Shown: positions 26,760 to 35,866 of the stretch, piece after piece
Layout of the letters: the number at the start of each line of letters is the position of its first letter
Position numbering within the stretch: the first letter of the stretch is position 1
Source of the DNA: Hahella sp.
GTDB taxonomy: Bacteria; Pseudomonadota; Gammaproteobacteria; Pseudomonadales; Oleiphilaceae
NCBI GenBank assembly: GCA_028280065.1
Contig: JANQMN010000004.1
Location: forward strand, 124,001 to 188,000
Length of the DNA: 64,000 nucleotides
Direction of reading: 5' to 3'
Program-made: the position numbers and the translations under genes
The notes under the pieces: model-generated
What the model saw: the letters and a program-made list of their open reading frames with translations, nothing else
The model's database searches: none
What the model was told of the DNA's origin: nothing

Positions 26760-27896
26760 ATGAAACGATTTCAGAGACTTTTCGTGGCTTTTTCCATCCT
26801 CGGTTCGATGGGCTTGATCTGGTTCTATTTATATGCATCCCCTGTTCCGGATAGTGGCAATGTTTATAAGCCAAACTTGGAACGGAATGCCCCTGGAGAG
26901 TTAGCACCTTCCAGCCAGGCAACCAACCAGGCTAATGTCATGCCAAATAGAGAAGATAAATTATTATCCGAAGAAGATCAGGCGGCGTTTTCGGCGGCTA
27001 TGCAGGAACAGTTATCGGAATTAGCCCAGGATTACCGGCAGCAGACCCAATACCCGCCGGGTTCACAGCCCATTCTAGATGCCGGACAATTAGAGCAATT
27101 GAAACCTAATCGGGCTTATCCGGTGGATATAGTGTTTCCACGGGAAGACCATGAGATTCCCCACTTACTGACTTTGCAGGTAGATCGGCATGTTTATTTC
27201 AATGGCGAAGCAATCCCCATTGTCGTTGCTGTTACCGGGCAGGACCCAGCCGCTTCGCACAGCGCGAATCTGGTCGTTACCGCAGTTTCCGGCGAACGGC
27301 TTTTTAACACCACCATGCAGGAAGACAGGCCCGATGGCAGCCAATACTCCACCCTGATCGATACGCAAGCATTGGACACCGCCAACTGGCCTAATGAACT
27401 TCAACTGCATGCCTACGTGCAAACAGGTGCCCAGAGGCTCAACGGCGTGATACCCATTAAGTTGCATTCGCCGTCAGCGCTAATGGTCGGTGTTGAAGAT
27501 GTCCGGATAGAGCGCGAATACCTGGTGATTCCGGCCAAGTTCGACCACCTTGAAGAAGGCTATTACTTCCTTTCCGCCAACCTCTACGATCAGGAATCCG
27601 GCTTACCCCTGGTGCATCTGGAGTCGGAAGGCACCCTTAATCAACACCAACGCACCATTAATCTCAAGGCGCATATCGCTGCCTTAAAAATCTCTGCCAA
27701 GGAAGGGCCTTATCTATTGGCAGATATCGGCATTGTCCGCATGGCAAAGGATCATGAAAACATCGACTTCCCGGGTCTGGCAGAGCCTGCTGAAATTGCC
27801 GTTGAAGGATTTCCTTTCGATCACTACAACGATATTCCCTACAAAGATCCATTGGCCGAAGAACGAGCTGAGTTTTTATCCCAGCTAGGCCAATAA
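26760..27896 (+). CDS. Membrane-anchored extracytoplasmic protein upstream of a lipase
   Basis: A 378-residue protein with an N-terminal signal anchor (residues 7-26, LFVAFSILGSMGLIWFYLYA), then a low-complexity acidic linker and a beta-rich region of about 250 residues (LTLQVDRHVYFNGEAIPIVV, LVVTAVSGERLFNTTMQEDR, HLEEGYYFLSANLYDQESGL). It resembles choice-of-anchor X type secreted proteins, but the family call is tentative. It sits 81 bp upstream of a secreted lipase on the same strand. The anchor-plus-linker topology recalls lipase foldases (Lif), yet no Lif motif (RxxFDY) is seen. Confidence 0.6.
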   Translation: MKRFQRLFVAFSILGSMGLIWFYLYASPVPDSGNVYKPNLERNAPGELAPSSQATNQANVMPNREDKLLSEEDQAAFSAAMQEQLSELAQDYRQQTQYPPGSQPILDAGQLEQLKPNRAYPVDIVFPREDHEIPHLLTLQVDRHVYFNGEAIPIVVAVTGQDPAASHSANLVVTAVSGERLFNTTMQEDRPDGSQYSTLIDTQALDTANWPNELQLHAYVQTGAQRLNGVIPIKLHSPSALMVGVEDVRIEREYLVIPAKFDHLEEGYYFLSANLYDQESGLPLVHLESEGTLNQHQRTINLKAHIAALKISAKEGPYLLADIGIVRMAKDHENIDFPGLAEPAEIAVEGFPFDHYNDIPYKDPLAEERAEFLSQLGQ

Positions 27897-27977
27897 CACC
27901 CGTATTCAAGACCGGTTTAAGGAAGCTGCTACAGATAGGAAAATAGCAAAACCCACATAAAAAAATAGGTAACAACA

Positions 27978-29027
27978 ATGGAAATAAAAACAATAAAAGT
28001 AATCGCCGTCATATTGATTACACTCACCGCCTTTACGGTCGAAGCAAAACTCGCCGGCAAGAATGTCATTCTGATCCACGGTTTTCGCTCGACGGATATT
28101 GAAGACAAACCTAATAACAGTCAGTTGCAGAATCTGGCTAACCAATACTGGTCGGCCTACTGGGGCAGTAAGGCTGAAAAAATCTTTTATTGGTCATCCG
28201 CGGATCGAATTTCCGGCGGTATTAAAAACAAAATCAAGTCACAGGTGCAACAAATGGCCAACAATCGTACCTGTGCCGGTGGCTGCGTGATTGTGACCCA
28301 CTCCACCGGCGATTTGGTTACCCGTTACATGTTACGCAATCTGGGCGGTTGGGGAATCTCCAGCAACGACTTCAAAGTCTTGGCGGTGCTGGACTTTGCC
28401 GGCGCGGGTGGCGGCACTGAGATCGCTGACGTCGCGGTCGGCGTCTCCGAGGGCTCAGGCTGGATCAACAGCGCTCAACGGGCAGCGATACGCACCTTTA
28501 TGGGCTTCGATCCGCAACAAGGGCAACTAGGCGTGCTCTATGATCTGCAACCGAATAACGCCAGAAATATTGCAACCAATAACAGCGCCGTGCCGCGAAT
28601 CCGGTTTGTCGGCACCGGGATTGAATATGCCGGCGTAACCAAGCCCTTTATCAAGGGTTCTGACGATAGCGTAGTACCCTTACACAGCGCTTGTGGCGCA
28701 CCTGCTAACGGCAACTACGATTCCTGCAGCCGAAGCATTCGCCCTAATGGCAAAATAGAACCGGTATCGAAAGCGCCAAGTTCGCTTTGGTATAACCACT
28801 ATGTGGTCCTAATGGGCGAAAAAACCAATCATTCGCAAACGATCAACACCAGCAAAAGCGGCAATTTTACGACCGTCGTTAACAACTTCAGCCGTGGCGG
28901 TTTAACTTTCGATTTCAACACTTTTACCGAAAAGAAATGGTGGAGCTGGGGTAAAAAAGTGCGTTGGGTAAGAGATGGCAGTAAGCGCAGCATGTCAGAC
29001 AATGTTTTCCTAACGCTAAACAACTAA
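27978..29027 (+). CDS. Secreted alpha/beta-hydrolase, triacylglycerol-lipase-like
   Basis: A 349-residue hydrolase with a signal peptide (MEIKTIKVIAVILITLTAFT, cleaved near VEA). The oxyanion segment is ILIHGFRSTD. The nucleophile elbow is VTHSTGD with Ser109, where the first Gly of GxSxG is replaced by Thr-His. The acid is Asp229 or Asp230 (GSDDSVVPLHSACG) and the general base is probably His274 (WYNHYVVL). Cysteine pairs (C99/C103, C239/C250) suggest disulfides, fitting an exported enzyme. It follows the anchored protein at 26760, likely co-transcribed. Substrate may be acylglycerols or another ester. Confidence 0.82.
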   Translation: MEIKTIKVIAVILITLTAFTVEAKLAGKNVILIHGFRSTDIEDKPNNSQLQNLANQYWSAYWGSKAEKIFYWSSADRISGGIKNKIKSQVQQMANNRTCAGGCVIVTHSTGDLVTRYMLRNLGGWGISSNDFKVLAVLDFAGAGGGTEIADVAVGVSEGSGWINSAQRAAIRTFMGFDPQQGQLGVLYDLQPNNARNIATNNSAVPRIRFVGTGIEYAGVTKPFIKGSDDSVVPLHSACGAPANGNYDSCSRSIRPNGKIEPVSKAPSSLWYNHYVVLMGEKTNHSQTINTSKSGNFTTVVNNFSRGGLTFDFNTFTEKKWWSWGKKVRWVRDGSKRSMSDNVFLTLNN

Positions 29028-29118
29028 ATCTCTAACTGGCGCGCTTTCTTGAAATAGTACTCCTGACAAGCGCTGACGTAACCTTTGAACAGCAGCACAG
29101 GGAGGTGCCGCCAACCGC

Positions 29119-29868
29119 TCACTGCATGTAGCGCTTCCGTATGGTTTCCAGCAGGCCGTCGTTCACAACCGACTTAAAACTAGCTCGTACCCTGGCGACC
29201 AGTTCGTCCGGGGTGTCCGGATTGAATGCCATGTAATAAGCGCCTTTATCAATCAAATCATAGACGTGCTGTAACTCGGAAAACCTATACCCCTCCTGGT
29301 TGAGCAGCATTGCCAGGGTTAAATCGTTGCCGGTAATCAGGTCAACCCGGTCGGCAAACAGCATGCGCACGCCTAGTTCTTGCCTGCGCACCGAGTAGAT
29401 CTGTTTCCCTACCTCCAACCCCAGAGAGATCAAATAGTGTTGCATAGCGTCTTGCGCAGTGATGGATATCCGATATTTCTTAATATCTTCCAGCGAACCG
29501 ATCTGTATGCGATGATGTTTTTTCAGTTTGTAGAGGTTGACCCTGCGGGGTGCTAGGGGTCCGATCCATTTGAACTTTTTTTCCCTTTTTTCGGTTCTGG
29601 CCATGGTGAATATCAGGGTATTCGGCTGTGTCTCCGCCAGATGGTAGGCGGACTTCCATTCCATAAGTCGAATCTTAGCCTTTATTCCCGCCCGTTTGAG
29701 CGTTTCCCGAGCCACTTCAGTGGAAAAACCTTTGACTGTCTCTCCTTCCATGTAGTTGTAGGGTGGCCAGGACTCGGTAACGACCATGATGTCCGCAGCA
29801 TGCAGTCCACTGCAAAACAACAGTAGACAAAGCACCTTAACATAGGAGTTTCGGAAATACTTGGTCAT
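29119..29868 (-). CDS. Orphan periplasmic solute-binding-like protein
   Basis: A 249-residue SBP_bac_3 protein. The signal peptide is ~1-24 (LCLLLFCSGLHAA). Domain landmarks are VTESWPPYNYMEGETVKGFS, MEWKSAYHLAETQPNTLIF, TMARTEKREKKFKWIGPLAP and the C-terminal VRASFKSVVNDGLLETIRKR. The canonical Arg that binds amino-acid carboxylates falls in the TMARTEKRE region. It lies head-to-tail with another such gene 58 bp upstream (29927-30703), so the two may be co-expressed. No permease or ATPase is nearby. Confidence 0.82.
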   Translation of the reverse strand: MTKYFRNSYVKVLCLLLFCSGLHAADIMVVTESWPPYNYMEGETVKGFSTEVARETLKRAGIKAKIRLMEWKSAYHLAETQPNTLIFTMARTEKREKKFKWIGPLAPRRVNLYKLKKHHRIQIGSLEDIKKYRISITAQDAMQHYLISLGLEVGKQIYSVRRQELGVRMLFADRVDLITGNDLTLAMLLNQEGYRFSELQHVYDLIDKGAYYMAFNPDTPDELVARVRASFKSVVNDGLLETIRKRYMQ

Positions 29869-29926
29869 CGCCAGTTCACAAAAAGCCCGCTATTAAAAGC
29901 TTAGCCTAAATTGTAAACCTAAGCGG

Positions 29927-30703
29927 CTATTTGTTGGCAAAATAGTGGGAGAAAATCTTTTGGTATTTTCCGTTGCCCTTCAGCCGCTCTAATGACTTTC
30001 TCCAACGCAAGGGTTCTATATGCGTGGAGTTTTTATTAGCGGCAATCCAAAGCGGTAAGGTCATCAAGATTTTACCAAACTGCAGTTTCTCCTCGAATCC
30101 CGCAGTTTTCCAGCCATAAAGCGCTTCCGAGCTCGCGGTAAAAATGGCGGTGACGTCTCGACGGTGGAGCGCTTGGTACAGTTCTTCACCTGTTAAAGCG
30201 ACATGGGGAACGTTTTGCTCAAGCAGTTTTTCTTCCTGCGGCGTCCCTCTGACAACGCCAATCCCGCGATGGAGCGCTGCTTCCGCATAACTGTTCAATA
30301 CCTTATCGCCTTCAAGGCTGATAAACATCACCGGGACATCAAAAATCTTGCATACCCACAAGTACACCGGTTCGCGACTTGCGGTTCTGGCTAACGGAAA
30401 GATAACGCCTAACGGATCTTTCTGCGCCATCATTTGCGCTCTTTTCCAAGGCAGATAGTGTGCTTTCGCAGCAATACTTAAATCGTCGATCAGGGCAGCA
30501 ACAATTTCATTAAGGAAGCCTGGCTGGTCCGGGGATCTGGACGTGTAGATGGGCTCGTCTTCCAGATAAAAATGCAGCTCGGTTGCCGCGCCAACCGGCA
30601 CTTGCCCGAAGAATATCGCCAATAGTAGCAACAATGAAGCCCGTCGGTGCTTTTTTGGCTTACACCCTAAACATCCGTTTTTACCGTCTGAAACCAAGGC
30701 CAT
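29927..30703 (-). CDS. Orphan periplasmic solute-binding-like protein
   Basis: A 258-residue protein with a long basic N-region (KPKKHRRASLLLLLAIFFGQ) and cleavage near GAATE. The binding-protein fold is indicated by HFYLEDEPIYTSRSPDQPGF, LPWKRAQMMAQKDPLGVIFP, LARTASREPVYLWVCKIFDV and the end KSLERLKGNGKYQKIFSHYF. It is the first of two adjacent minus-strand genes of this kind. It is separated from pntB by a bidirectional-looking terminator. The ligand is unknown. Confidence 0.78.
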   Translation of the reverse strand: MALVSDGKNGCLGCKPKKHRRASLLLLLAIFFGQVPVGAATELHFYLEDEPIYTSRSPDQPGFLNEIVAALIDDLSIAAKAHYLPWKRAQMMAQKDPLGVIFPLARTASREPVYLWVCKIFDVPVMFISLEGDKVLNSYAEAALHRGIGVVRGTPQEEKLLEQNVPHVALTGEELYQALHRRDVTAIFTASSEALYGWKTAGFEEKLQFGKILMTLPLWIAANKNSTHIEPLRWRKSLERLKGNGKYQKIFSHYFANK

Positions 30704-30810
30704 AATTACTTGCTGGCGAAAGAGAAATAACTTAGTCCGTCCTACAGAGTTTTACCGTCGCAAAGCCTTCATCGGAGCAACCTAGCTTAACTTGGCAAGT
30801 ATATCAAACA

Positions 30811-30839
30811 AAAAAACCCGGAAGCTATCCGGGTTTTTT
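30811..30839. terminator. Strong Rho-independent terminator downstream of pntB
   Basis: AAAAAACCCGGA (30811-30822) pairs with TCCGGGTTTTTT (30828-30839) around the loop AGCTA. Both orientations end in T6. It terminates pntAB on the minus strand and separates it from the downstream minus-strand binding-protein gene. Confidence 0.92.
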
Positions 30840-30861
30840 GCGCCGCAAAAAGCGATTGCCG

Positions 30862-32235
30862 CTAAATAGCATGCAGAATCATATCGACACTGTCCTTCGC
30901 ATCACCGAACAGCATTTCCGTATTTTCACGGAAGAATAGCGGGTTCTGCACGCCGGCATAGCCGGTATTCATGCTGCGCTTGAACACAACAACATTTTTC
31001 GCCTTCCAGACTTGCATCACCGGCATCCCGGAAATCGGACTATTGGGGTTTTCCTCTGCTGCAGGGTTTACCGTGTCGTTCGCCCCGATAACCAAAACGA
31101 CGTCTGTGTCTTCAAAATCATCGTTGATTTCATCCATTTCAAGCACAACGTCATAAGGCACCTTAGCCTCCGCCAACAGAACATTCATGTGACCCGGCAA
31201 GCGGCCAGCGACCGGATGGATGGCGAAGCGCACCTTCACGCCATGATCGTTGAGTTTCTTCATGATCTCATATATCGGGTGCTGTGCCTGCGCAACGGCC
31301 ATTCCGTAACCGGGTGCGACAATCACCGAACGGGAGGACTTCAACATATCCGCAACCGCTTCCGGGTTGGTCTCGCGATGCTCTCCCATTTCCTCCGAAT
31401 CCAGGGCAATGCCTTCGGAACCGAACCCGCCGGCAATCACGCTGATAAAGCTACGGTTCATCGCCTTGCACATGATATAGGAGAGAATAGCGCCGGAAGA
31501 CCCAACCAAGGCGCCGGTTACGATCAATAGATCATTCGCCAGCATGAAACCGGCGGCAGCCGCGGCCCATCCGGAGTAGGAGTTCAACATGGAGATAACG
31601 ACGGGCATGTCCGCGCCACCGATGGAACTGATCAAATGCCAGCCGATAAAAAAGGCAATCAGCGTCATCAACACCAGACTGAAGGTCGAACCGTCATTGC
31701 CGATAAACACCAGCATCAGCAGGAAGCACACCAGCCCGGCGATTGCATTGATCTTATGTCGATGAGGCAACATTAACGGATTCGACGAAAGGCTGCCGCG
31801 CAATTTGCCAAAGGCGACAACGGACCCGGTGAAGGTCACCGCTCCGATAAATACACCCAGAAATATTTCGCTCAAATGCACCGCCAACTCCGCTCCGGCA
31901 AGCTCGCCATGGTCGATATAGCTGTTAAAGCCAACCAACACGGCTGCCAAACCAACGAAGCTATGCAGAATGGCAACCAGCTCCGGCATTTGGGTCATTT
32001 CGACTTTTCGAGCAACGCGGATCCCGATGGCCGCACCAATAACCATCGCGACAATGATATAGCCGATACCGCTAACGCTGGGACTCAATATGGTCGCCAC
32101 CAACGCAATCGCCATACCGACCATACCGTAGATATTGCCGTCACGTGAGGTCTCCTGTCGACTCAATCCGGCAAGACTAAGAATAAAGAGAACGGCAGAA
32201 ATAATGTAAGCTGCACTGGTAAATCCACTGGACAT
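30862..32235 (-). CDS. pntB: NAD(P) transhydrogenase subunit beta
   Basis: A 457-residue subunit of the proton-translocating transhydrogenase, which makes NADPH from NADH using proton-motive force. Residues ~1-260 carry about eight membrane helices of domain II. Domain III, the NADP-binding part, contains [56 protein letters not shown] and [19 protein letters not shown]. These match the canonical PntB sequence closely and the length is normal. It follows pntA by 11 bp and is followed by a terminator. Confidence 0.97.
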   Translation of the reverse strand: MSSGFTSAAYIISAVLFILSLAGLSRQETSRDGNIYGMVGMAIALVATILSPSVSGIGYIIVAMVIGAAIGIRVARKVEMTQMPELVAILHSFVGLAAVLVGFNSYIDHGELAGAELAVHLSEIFLGVFIGAVTFTGSVVAFGKLRGSLSSNPLMLPHRHKINAIAGLVCFLLMLVFIGNDGSTFSLVLMTLIAFFIGWHLISSIGGADMPVVISMLNSYSGWAAAAAGFMLANDLLIVTGALVGSSGAILSYIMCKAMNRSFISVIAGGFGSEGIALDSEEMGEHRETNPEAVADMLKSSRSVIVAPGYGMAVAQAQHPIYEIMKKLNDHGVKVRFAIHPVAGRLPGHMNVLLAEAKVPYDVVLEMDEINDDFEDTDVVLVIGANDTVNPAAEENPNSPISGMPVMQVWKAKNVVVFKRSMNTGYAGVQNPLFFRENTEMLFGDAKDSVDMILHAI

Positions 32236-32246
32236 TTTCGCTCTCC

Positions 32247-33773
32247 CTACTTCCTGAACATTTCAAGCATGCGCTTGGTCACCAAAAATCCTCCTGCGAT
32301 ATTAATCGAGGCTATTAAGGTGGCGATAAAGGCCAAGAACATCACCCAGCCGTTATCACTACCGATTTGCAACAATGCACCGACGATAATAATGCCGCTA
32401 ATCGCATTAGTGACGCTCATCAACGGCGTATGCAGTGCCGATGTAACATTCCAGATGACGTAATAGCCAATAACGCAGGCCAGTACAAACACCGTTAAAT
32501 GAATCAGAAAATCCGCCGGCGCAACACTGGCAAACCAGGTAAAAAGAACCGCGCCGACGGCGACCAGTCCCCGCTTCTTGGTCGGCGACATCTTTTCCTT
32601 TTCCGGTATTGCTACGGGAGCAGCTTCCTGGGTCGGCGCAGGCGCTGCGCTCACTTTGATCGGTGGTGGCGGCCAGGTTATCCCGCCTTCTTTAACCACC
32701 GTCATGCCACGCACGACTTCGTCTTCGAAATCCAACTCTATGGCGCCATCTTTCGCTTTACCGAGCAGTTTCATCAGGTTTGCCAGGTTATTGCTATAGA
32801 GCTGACTGGCCTGGGCAGGCAGCCTTGATGGCAGATCGGTGTAGCCGACTATTTCTACGCCGTATTTCTCGACAACCTCACCGGGGGAGGTCAATTCACA
32901 GTTACCACCGCTGGAAGCTGCGATATCAATGATGACACTGCCGTCCTTCATGGCTTTCACCATCTCTTCGGTGAGCAGCTTAGGCGCCGGCTTACCGGGA
33001 ATACTGGCGGTGGAGATAATAATGTCGACTTCCTTGGCCTGTTCCATGAAGAGTTCCATTTCCGCCTTGATAAAGGCTTCGCTCATCACTTTGGCATAGC
33101 CGTCGCCGCTGGAACTTTCTTCCTCGATATCCACTTCAAGGAACTGCGCTCCCATACTTTCGATCTGTTCTTTAACTTCCGGACGGGTATCGAAAGCACG
33201 GACAATTGCCCCCAGGCTTCCGGCCGTACCAATGGCCGCAAGTCCGGCCACACCTGCGCCGATGATTAGAATCTTTGCCGGATTCACTTTACCGGCGGCG
33301 GTAATCTGGCCTGCCAGGAAGCGGTCAAACCGGTGAGAGGCTTCGACAACGGCGCGATAGCCCATGATGCTTGCCATTGAGCTAAGCGCATCCAAGGATT
33401 GAGCACGGGAAATTCGAGGTACTGCATCCATCGCCAGCGCATTGATTTTGCGCTCCGAGAGTTTCTTCAAAAGTTCTTCATTTTGCGCCGGCCCGATAAA
33501 ACAGATCAGAAAAGCACCAGGCTTCATCAGTTCTATTTCATCATCGGTAGGCGCGTTAACCTTTAAGATAATATCTGACTGCCAGACCGTTTTCGCATCG
33601 GCAACAGTGGCGCCAGCCTCTTCAAACAAGGCATCGCCAAAACTGGAATGCAGGCCGGCGCCCTTTTCAACAGCCACTGTGAAATTGAGTTTTATAAACT
33701 GTTCAACGGACTTGGGTGTGGCTGCCACCCGCTTTTCATTCTCCGCCGATTCAGTTGGGATTCCAATTTGCAT
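32247..33773 (-). CDS. pntA: NAD(P) transhydrogenase subunit alpha
   Basis: A 508-residue subunit in the single-chain enterobacterial form (domain I plus four C-terminal helices), not the split PntAA/PntAB form. N-terminal landmarks are [20 protein letters not shown], the Rossmann motif [18 protein letters not shown] with RAFDTRPE, and [21 protein letters not shown] Pro/Ala-rich linker lies at ~375-400, and helices follow from residue ~408 to the end. pntB follows after 11 bp. The upstream 254 bp hold no gene and presumably the promoter. Confidence 0.97.
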   Translation of the reverse strand: MQIGIPTESAENEKRVAATPKSVEQFIKLNFTVAVEKGAGLHSSFGDALFEEAGATVADAKTVWQSDIILKVNAPTDDEIELMKPGAFLICFIGPAQNEELLKKLSERKINALAMDAVPRISRAQSLDALSSMASIMGYRAVVEASHRFDRFLAGQITAAGKVNPAKILIIGAGVAGLAAIGTAGSLGAIVRAFDTRPEVKEQIESMGAQFLEVDIEEESSSGDGYAKVMSEAFIKAEMELFMEQAKEVDIIISTASIPGKPAPKLLTEEMVKAMKDGSVIIDIAASSGGNCELTSPGEVVEKYGVEIVGYTDLPSRLPAQASQLYSNNLANLMKLLGKAKDGAIELDFEDEVVRGMTVVKEGGITWPPPPIKVSAAPAPTQEAAPVAIPEKEKMSPTKKRGLVAVGAVLFTWFASVAPADFLIHLTVFVLACVIGYYVIWNVTSALHTPLMSVTNAISGIIIVGALLQIGSDNGWVMFLAFIATLIASINIAGGFLVTKRMLEMFRK

Positions 33774-34027
33774 AATTCAGTCGTTCTTAGTTTTAGTTAG
33801 GGGGAGGTGGTTATTTTTTTATTTTTGACAGCATAGCGTATGATACAGAACAATTTTAGACCGACTTTTAGCTAGAACAGAATCTCACAACGCTATTCAA
33901 AACAGCCAGCAAATCAAAGCCGGTAAAACACTTTCTACTCAACTGGTAGAACTGTTCCAACAACAGACCTTACCAGTCTTCAGGACATAAAGTATAGGAA
34001 ATAAACCGAACCCGGGTGAAATGATCT

Positions 34028-34849
34028 ATGCTTAAAGGCAAAGCCGACACTGAAATGCTAATGAAAGCTCTGTTTTTTCCTCTGTGGATGGTTGCACTAT
34101 TCGCTGTATTACCGGCAATTTCGGCGGCAAATGATGCCATTCGTCTGCAATACTGCTACCAAGACCGCGAACTTCTCCCTTACTATACCGGCCAATCCGC
34201 GATTATTCCGAAGGAAAAGCCCGGCGCAACCATTGAACTTATCTATTTGTTGGCGGAGAAGCTTCCTGACGTTGACTTTCAACTAATCAGGCGCCCTTGG
34301 AAGCGTTGCTTGCATGAATTGGAAAACGGTACCGTCGATGCGGTGGTGGGAAGCTACAAACCGGACCGGGAACGCATCGGGCAGTATCCAATGTTCAATG
34401 GGGAATTGGATATTTTTCGCGCAATCGATACAAACGCCTACTGTTACTTTTCGATCAAATCCGCGGAGCTGCAATGGAATGGCCAAAAGTTCACAGGCCA
34501 GCAACGCCACGGCGTGGCGATACCGCTCGGCTATTCCATCGAAGATTTGCTGATCCGTTCCAATATCAAAACGCTGCAAGTCGAATCCAACTCCAAAGGC
34601 TTCCACCTTCTCAGTCACGCACGGGTAGACGGGATGGCGACACTTTGCGGCGCGGGCAGACGCATAATGGATAAAGCGCCGGACAGTTACCGCCACGTAA
34701 TCGTCTCCAAAGCCCCATTGAAACGCAATGTCGGCTTTTTTATCGTGAGCCGCCAATTCTATCGCGCGCACCCTGCCGTGGCCGAAGTAATCTGGGATGA
34801 ACTAGTGAACTTGAGAGACGATTACAACCGGTTTCTGTCAAACTACTAA
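34028..34849 (+). CDS. Orphan periplasmic solute-binding-like protein
   Basis: A 273-residue exported protein. ATG 34028 is followed by in-frame ATGs at 34055 and 34061, which would give a more standard signal peptide (MKALFFPLWMVALFAVLPAI); the start is uncertain. The fold is indicated by LQYCYQDRELLPYYTG, LIRRPWKRCLHELENGTVDA, VVGSYKPDRERIGQYP and GFFIVSRQFYRAHPAVAEVI. Four cysteines in the mature part are unusual for the family and may form disulfides. No transport genes are adjacent. Confidence 0.77.
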   Translation: MLKGKADTEMLMKALFFPLWMVALFAVLPAISAANDAIRLQYCYQDRELLPYYTGQSAIIPKEKPGATIELIYLLAEKLPDVDFQLIRRPWKRCLHELENGTVDAVVGSYKPDRERIGQYPMFNGELDIFRAIDTNAYCYFSIKSAELQWNGQKFTGQQRHGVAIPLGYSIEDLLIRSNIKTLQVESNSKGFHLLSHARVDGMATLCGAGRRIMDKAPDSYRHVIVSKAPLKRNVGFFIVSRQFYRAHPAVAEVIWDELVNLRDDYNRFLSNY

Positions 34850-34899
34850 ACTACTCCCCACACCCTTGCCAACTTGCTAACCTTATTGGATTATCCCCT

Positions 34900-35778
34900 G
34901 TGCTCAGTTATCGCCATTCATTCCACGCCGGCAACCATGCGGACGTTCTTAAACACCTGACACTGCAAAGAACCCTGATATACCTTACCCAAAAGGACAA
35001 ACCGCTCTGCTACATTGACACCCATGCCGGCGCCGGCGGTTATGTCCTGTCGAGCCCAGAAGCGCAGAAGAACCGCGAATTTCAGTCGGGCATAGGCGTG
35101 CTCTGGAATGCGGATGCGCTGCCGGCCATGCTCATTGACTATCGGACACTGATCCGGCAATTCAATGCTAACGGACACAATCGGCCGCCTCCGGCGGGTG
35201 CCGAAAACGAAGCGTTGCGATATTACCCCGGTTCTCCTTGGCTGGCCGGAAATTATCTACGGCCGCAGGATCAAATCTGGTGCTATGAATTACACCCCCA
35301 GGACACTCAACTTCTGCGTCAAAACATGCAATCCGAGGCGCGTTTCAAGATCGCTCAGGAAGACGGCTATCGGGGTCTGTTGAGCATTGTTCCACCCTCC
35401 CAGCGTCGTGGTCTGATCCTGGTTGATCCGCCCTACGAGTTAAAATCCGACTATCTAACCACCGTTGAAACCATAACGAAGTCTTATCGAAAGTTTACTA
35501 CCGGCACTTACCTGTTGTGGTATCCGGTGGTCGACCGCAACAAGGTAAATGCCTTGGAACGCGCATTTAAAGCGAGTGGAATCCGCAACATCCAACTGTT
35601 TGAGCTTTGTCGGGAAGCCGATACGGAAGGCTTTGGCATGACCGGAAGCGGAATCATCGCCGTCAATCCGCCCTGGACCCTAATGACTGACATGGCTGAA
35701 ATACTCCCGGTTCTGGCCGAAATGCTCGGGCATAACAAGCAGGGCGCATTTCGTGTCCTGCAGTTGGTTGACGAATAA
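34900..35778 (+). CDS. rlmJ: 23S rRNA (adenine(2030)-N6)-methyltransferase
   Basis: A 292-residue SAM-dependent enzyme methylating A2030 of 23S rRNA. It starts at GTG 34900. Family landmarks are MLSYRHSFHAGNHADVLKH at the N-terminus, YIDTHAGAGGY (SAM loop), the catalytic-site motif LVDPPYELKSDY, and YLLWYPVVDRNKV. Length and order match E. coli RlmJ (YhiR). The downstream oxidoreductase genes are on the same strand but separated by 88 bp. Confidence 0.95.
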   Translation: MLSYRHSFHAGNHADVLKHLTLQRTLIYLTQKDKPLCYIDTHAGAGGYVLSSPEAQKNREFQSGIGVLWNADALPAMLIDYRTLIRQFNANGHNRPPPAGAENEALRYYPGSPWLAGNYLRPQDQIWCYELHPQDTQLLRQNMQSEARFKIAQEDGYRGLLSIVPPSQRRGLILVDPPYELKSDYLTTVETITKSYRKFTTGTYLLWYPVVDRNKVNALERAFKASGIRNIQLFELCREADTEGFGMTGSGIIAVNPPWTLMTDMAEILPVLAEMLGHNKQGAFRVLQLVDE

Positions 35779-35866
35779 ACTTCCGCTTATCTGAGGCACC
35801 TCAAGCCGGCATCAAGGGAATTCGATAGCATGGGTGTTGCCCGTTACCTTGCCGGAGGAAGTTCGG

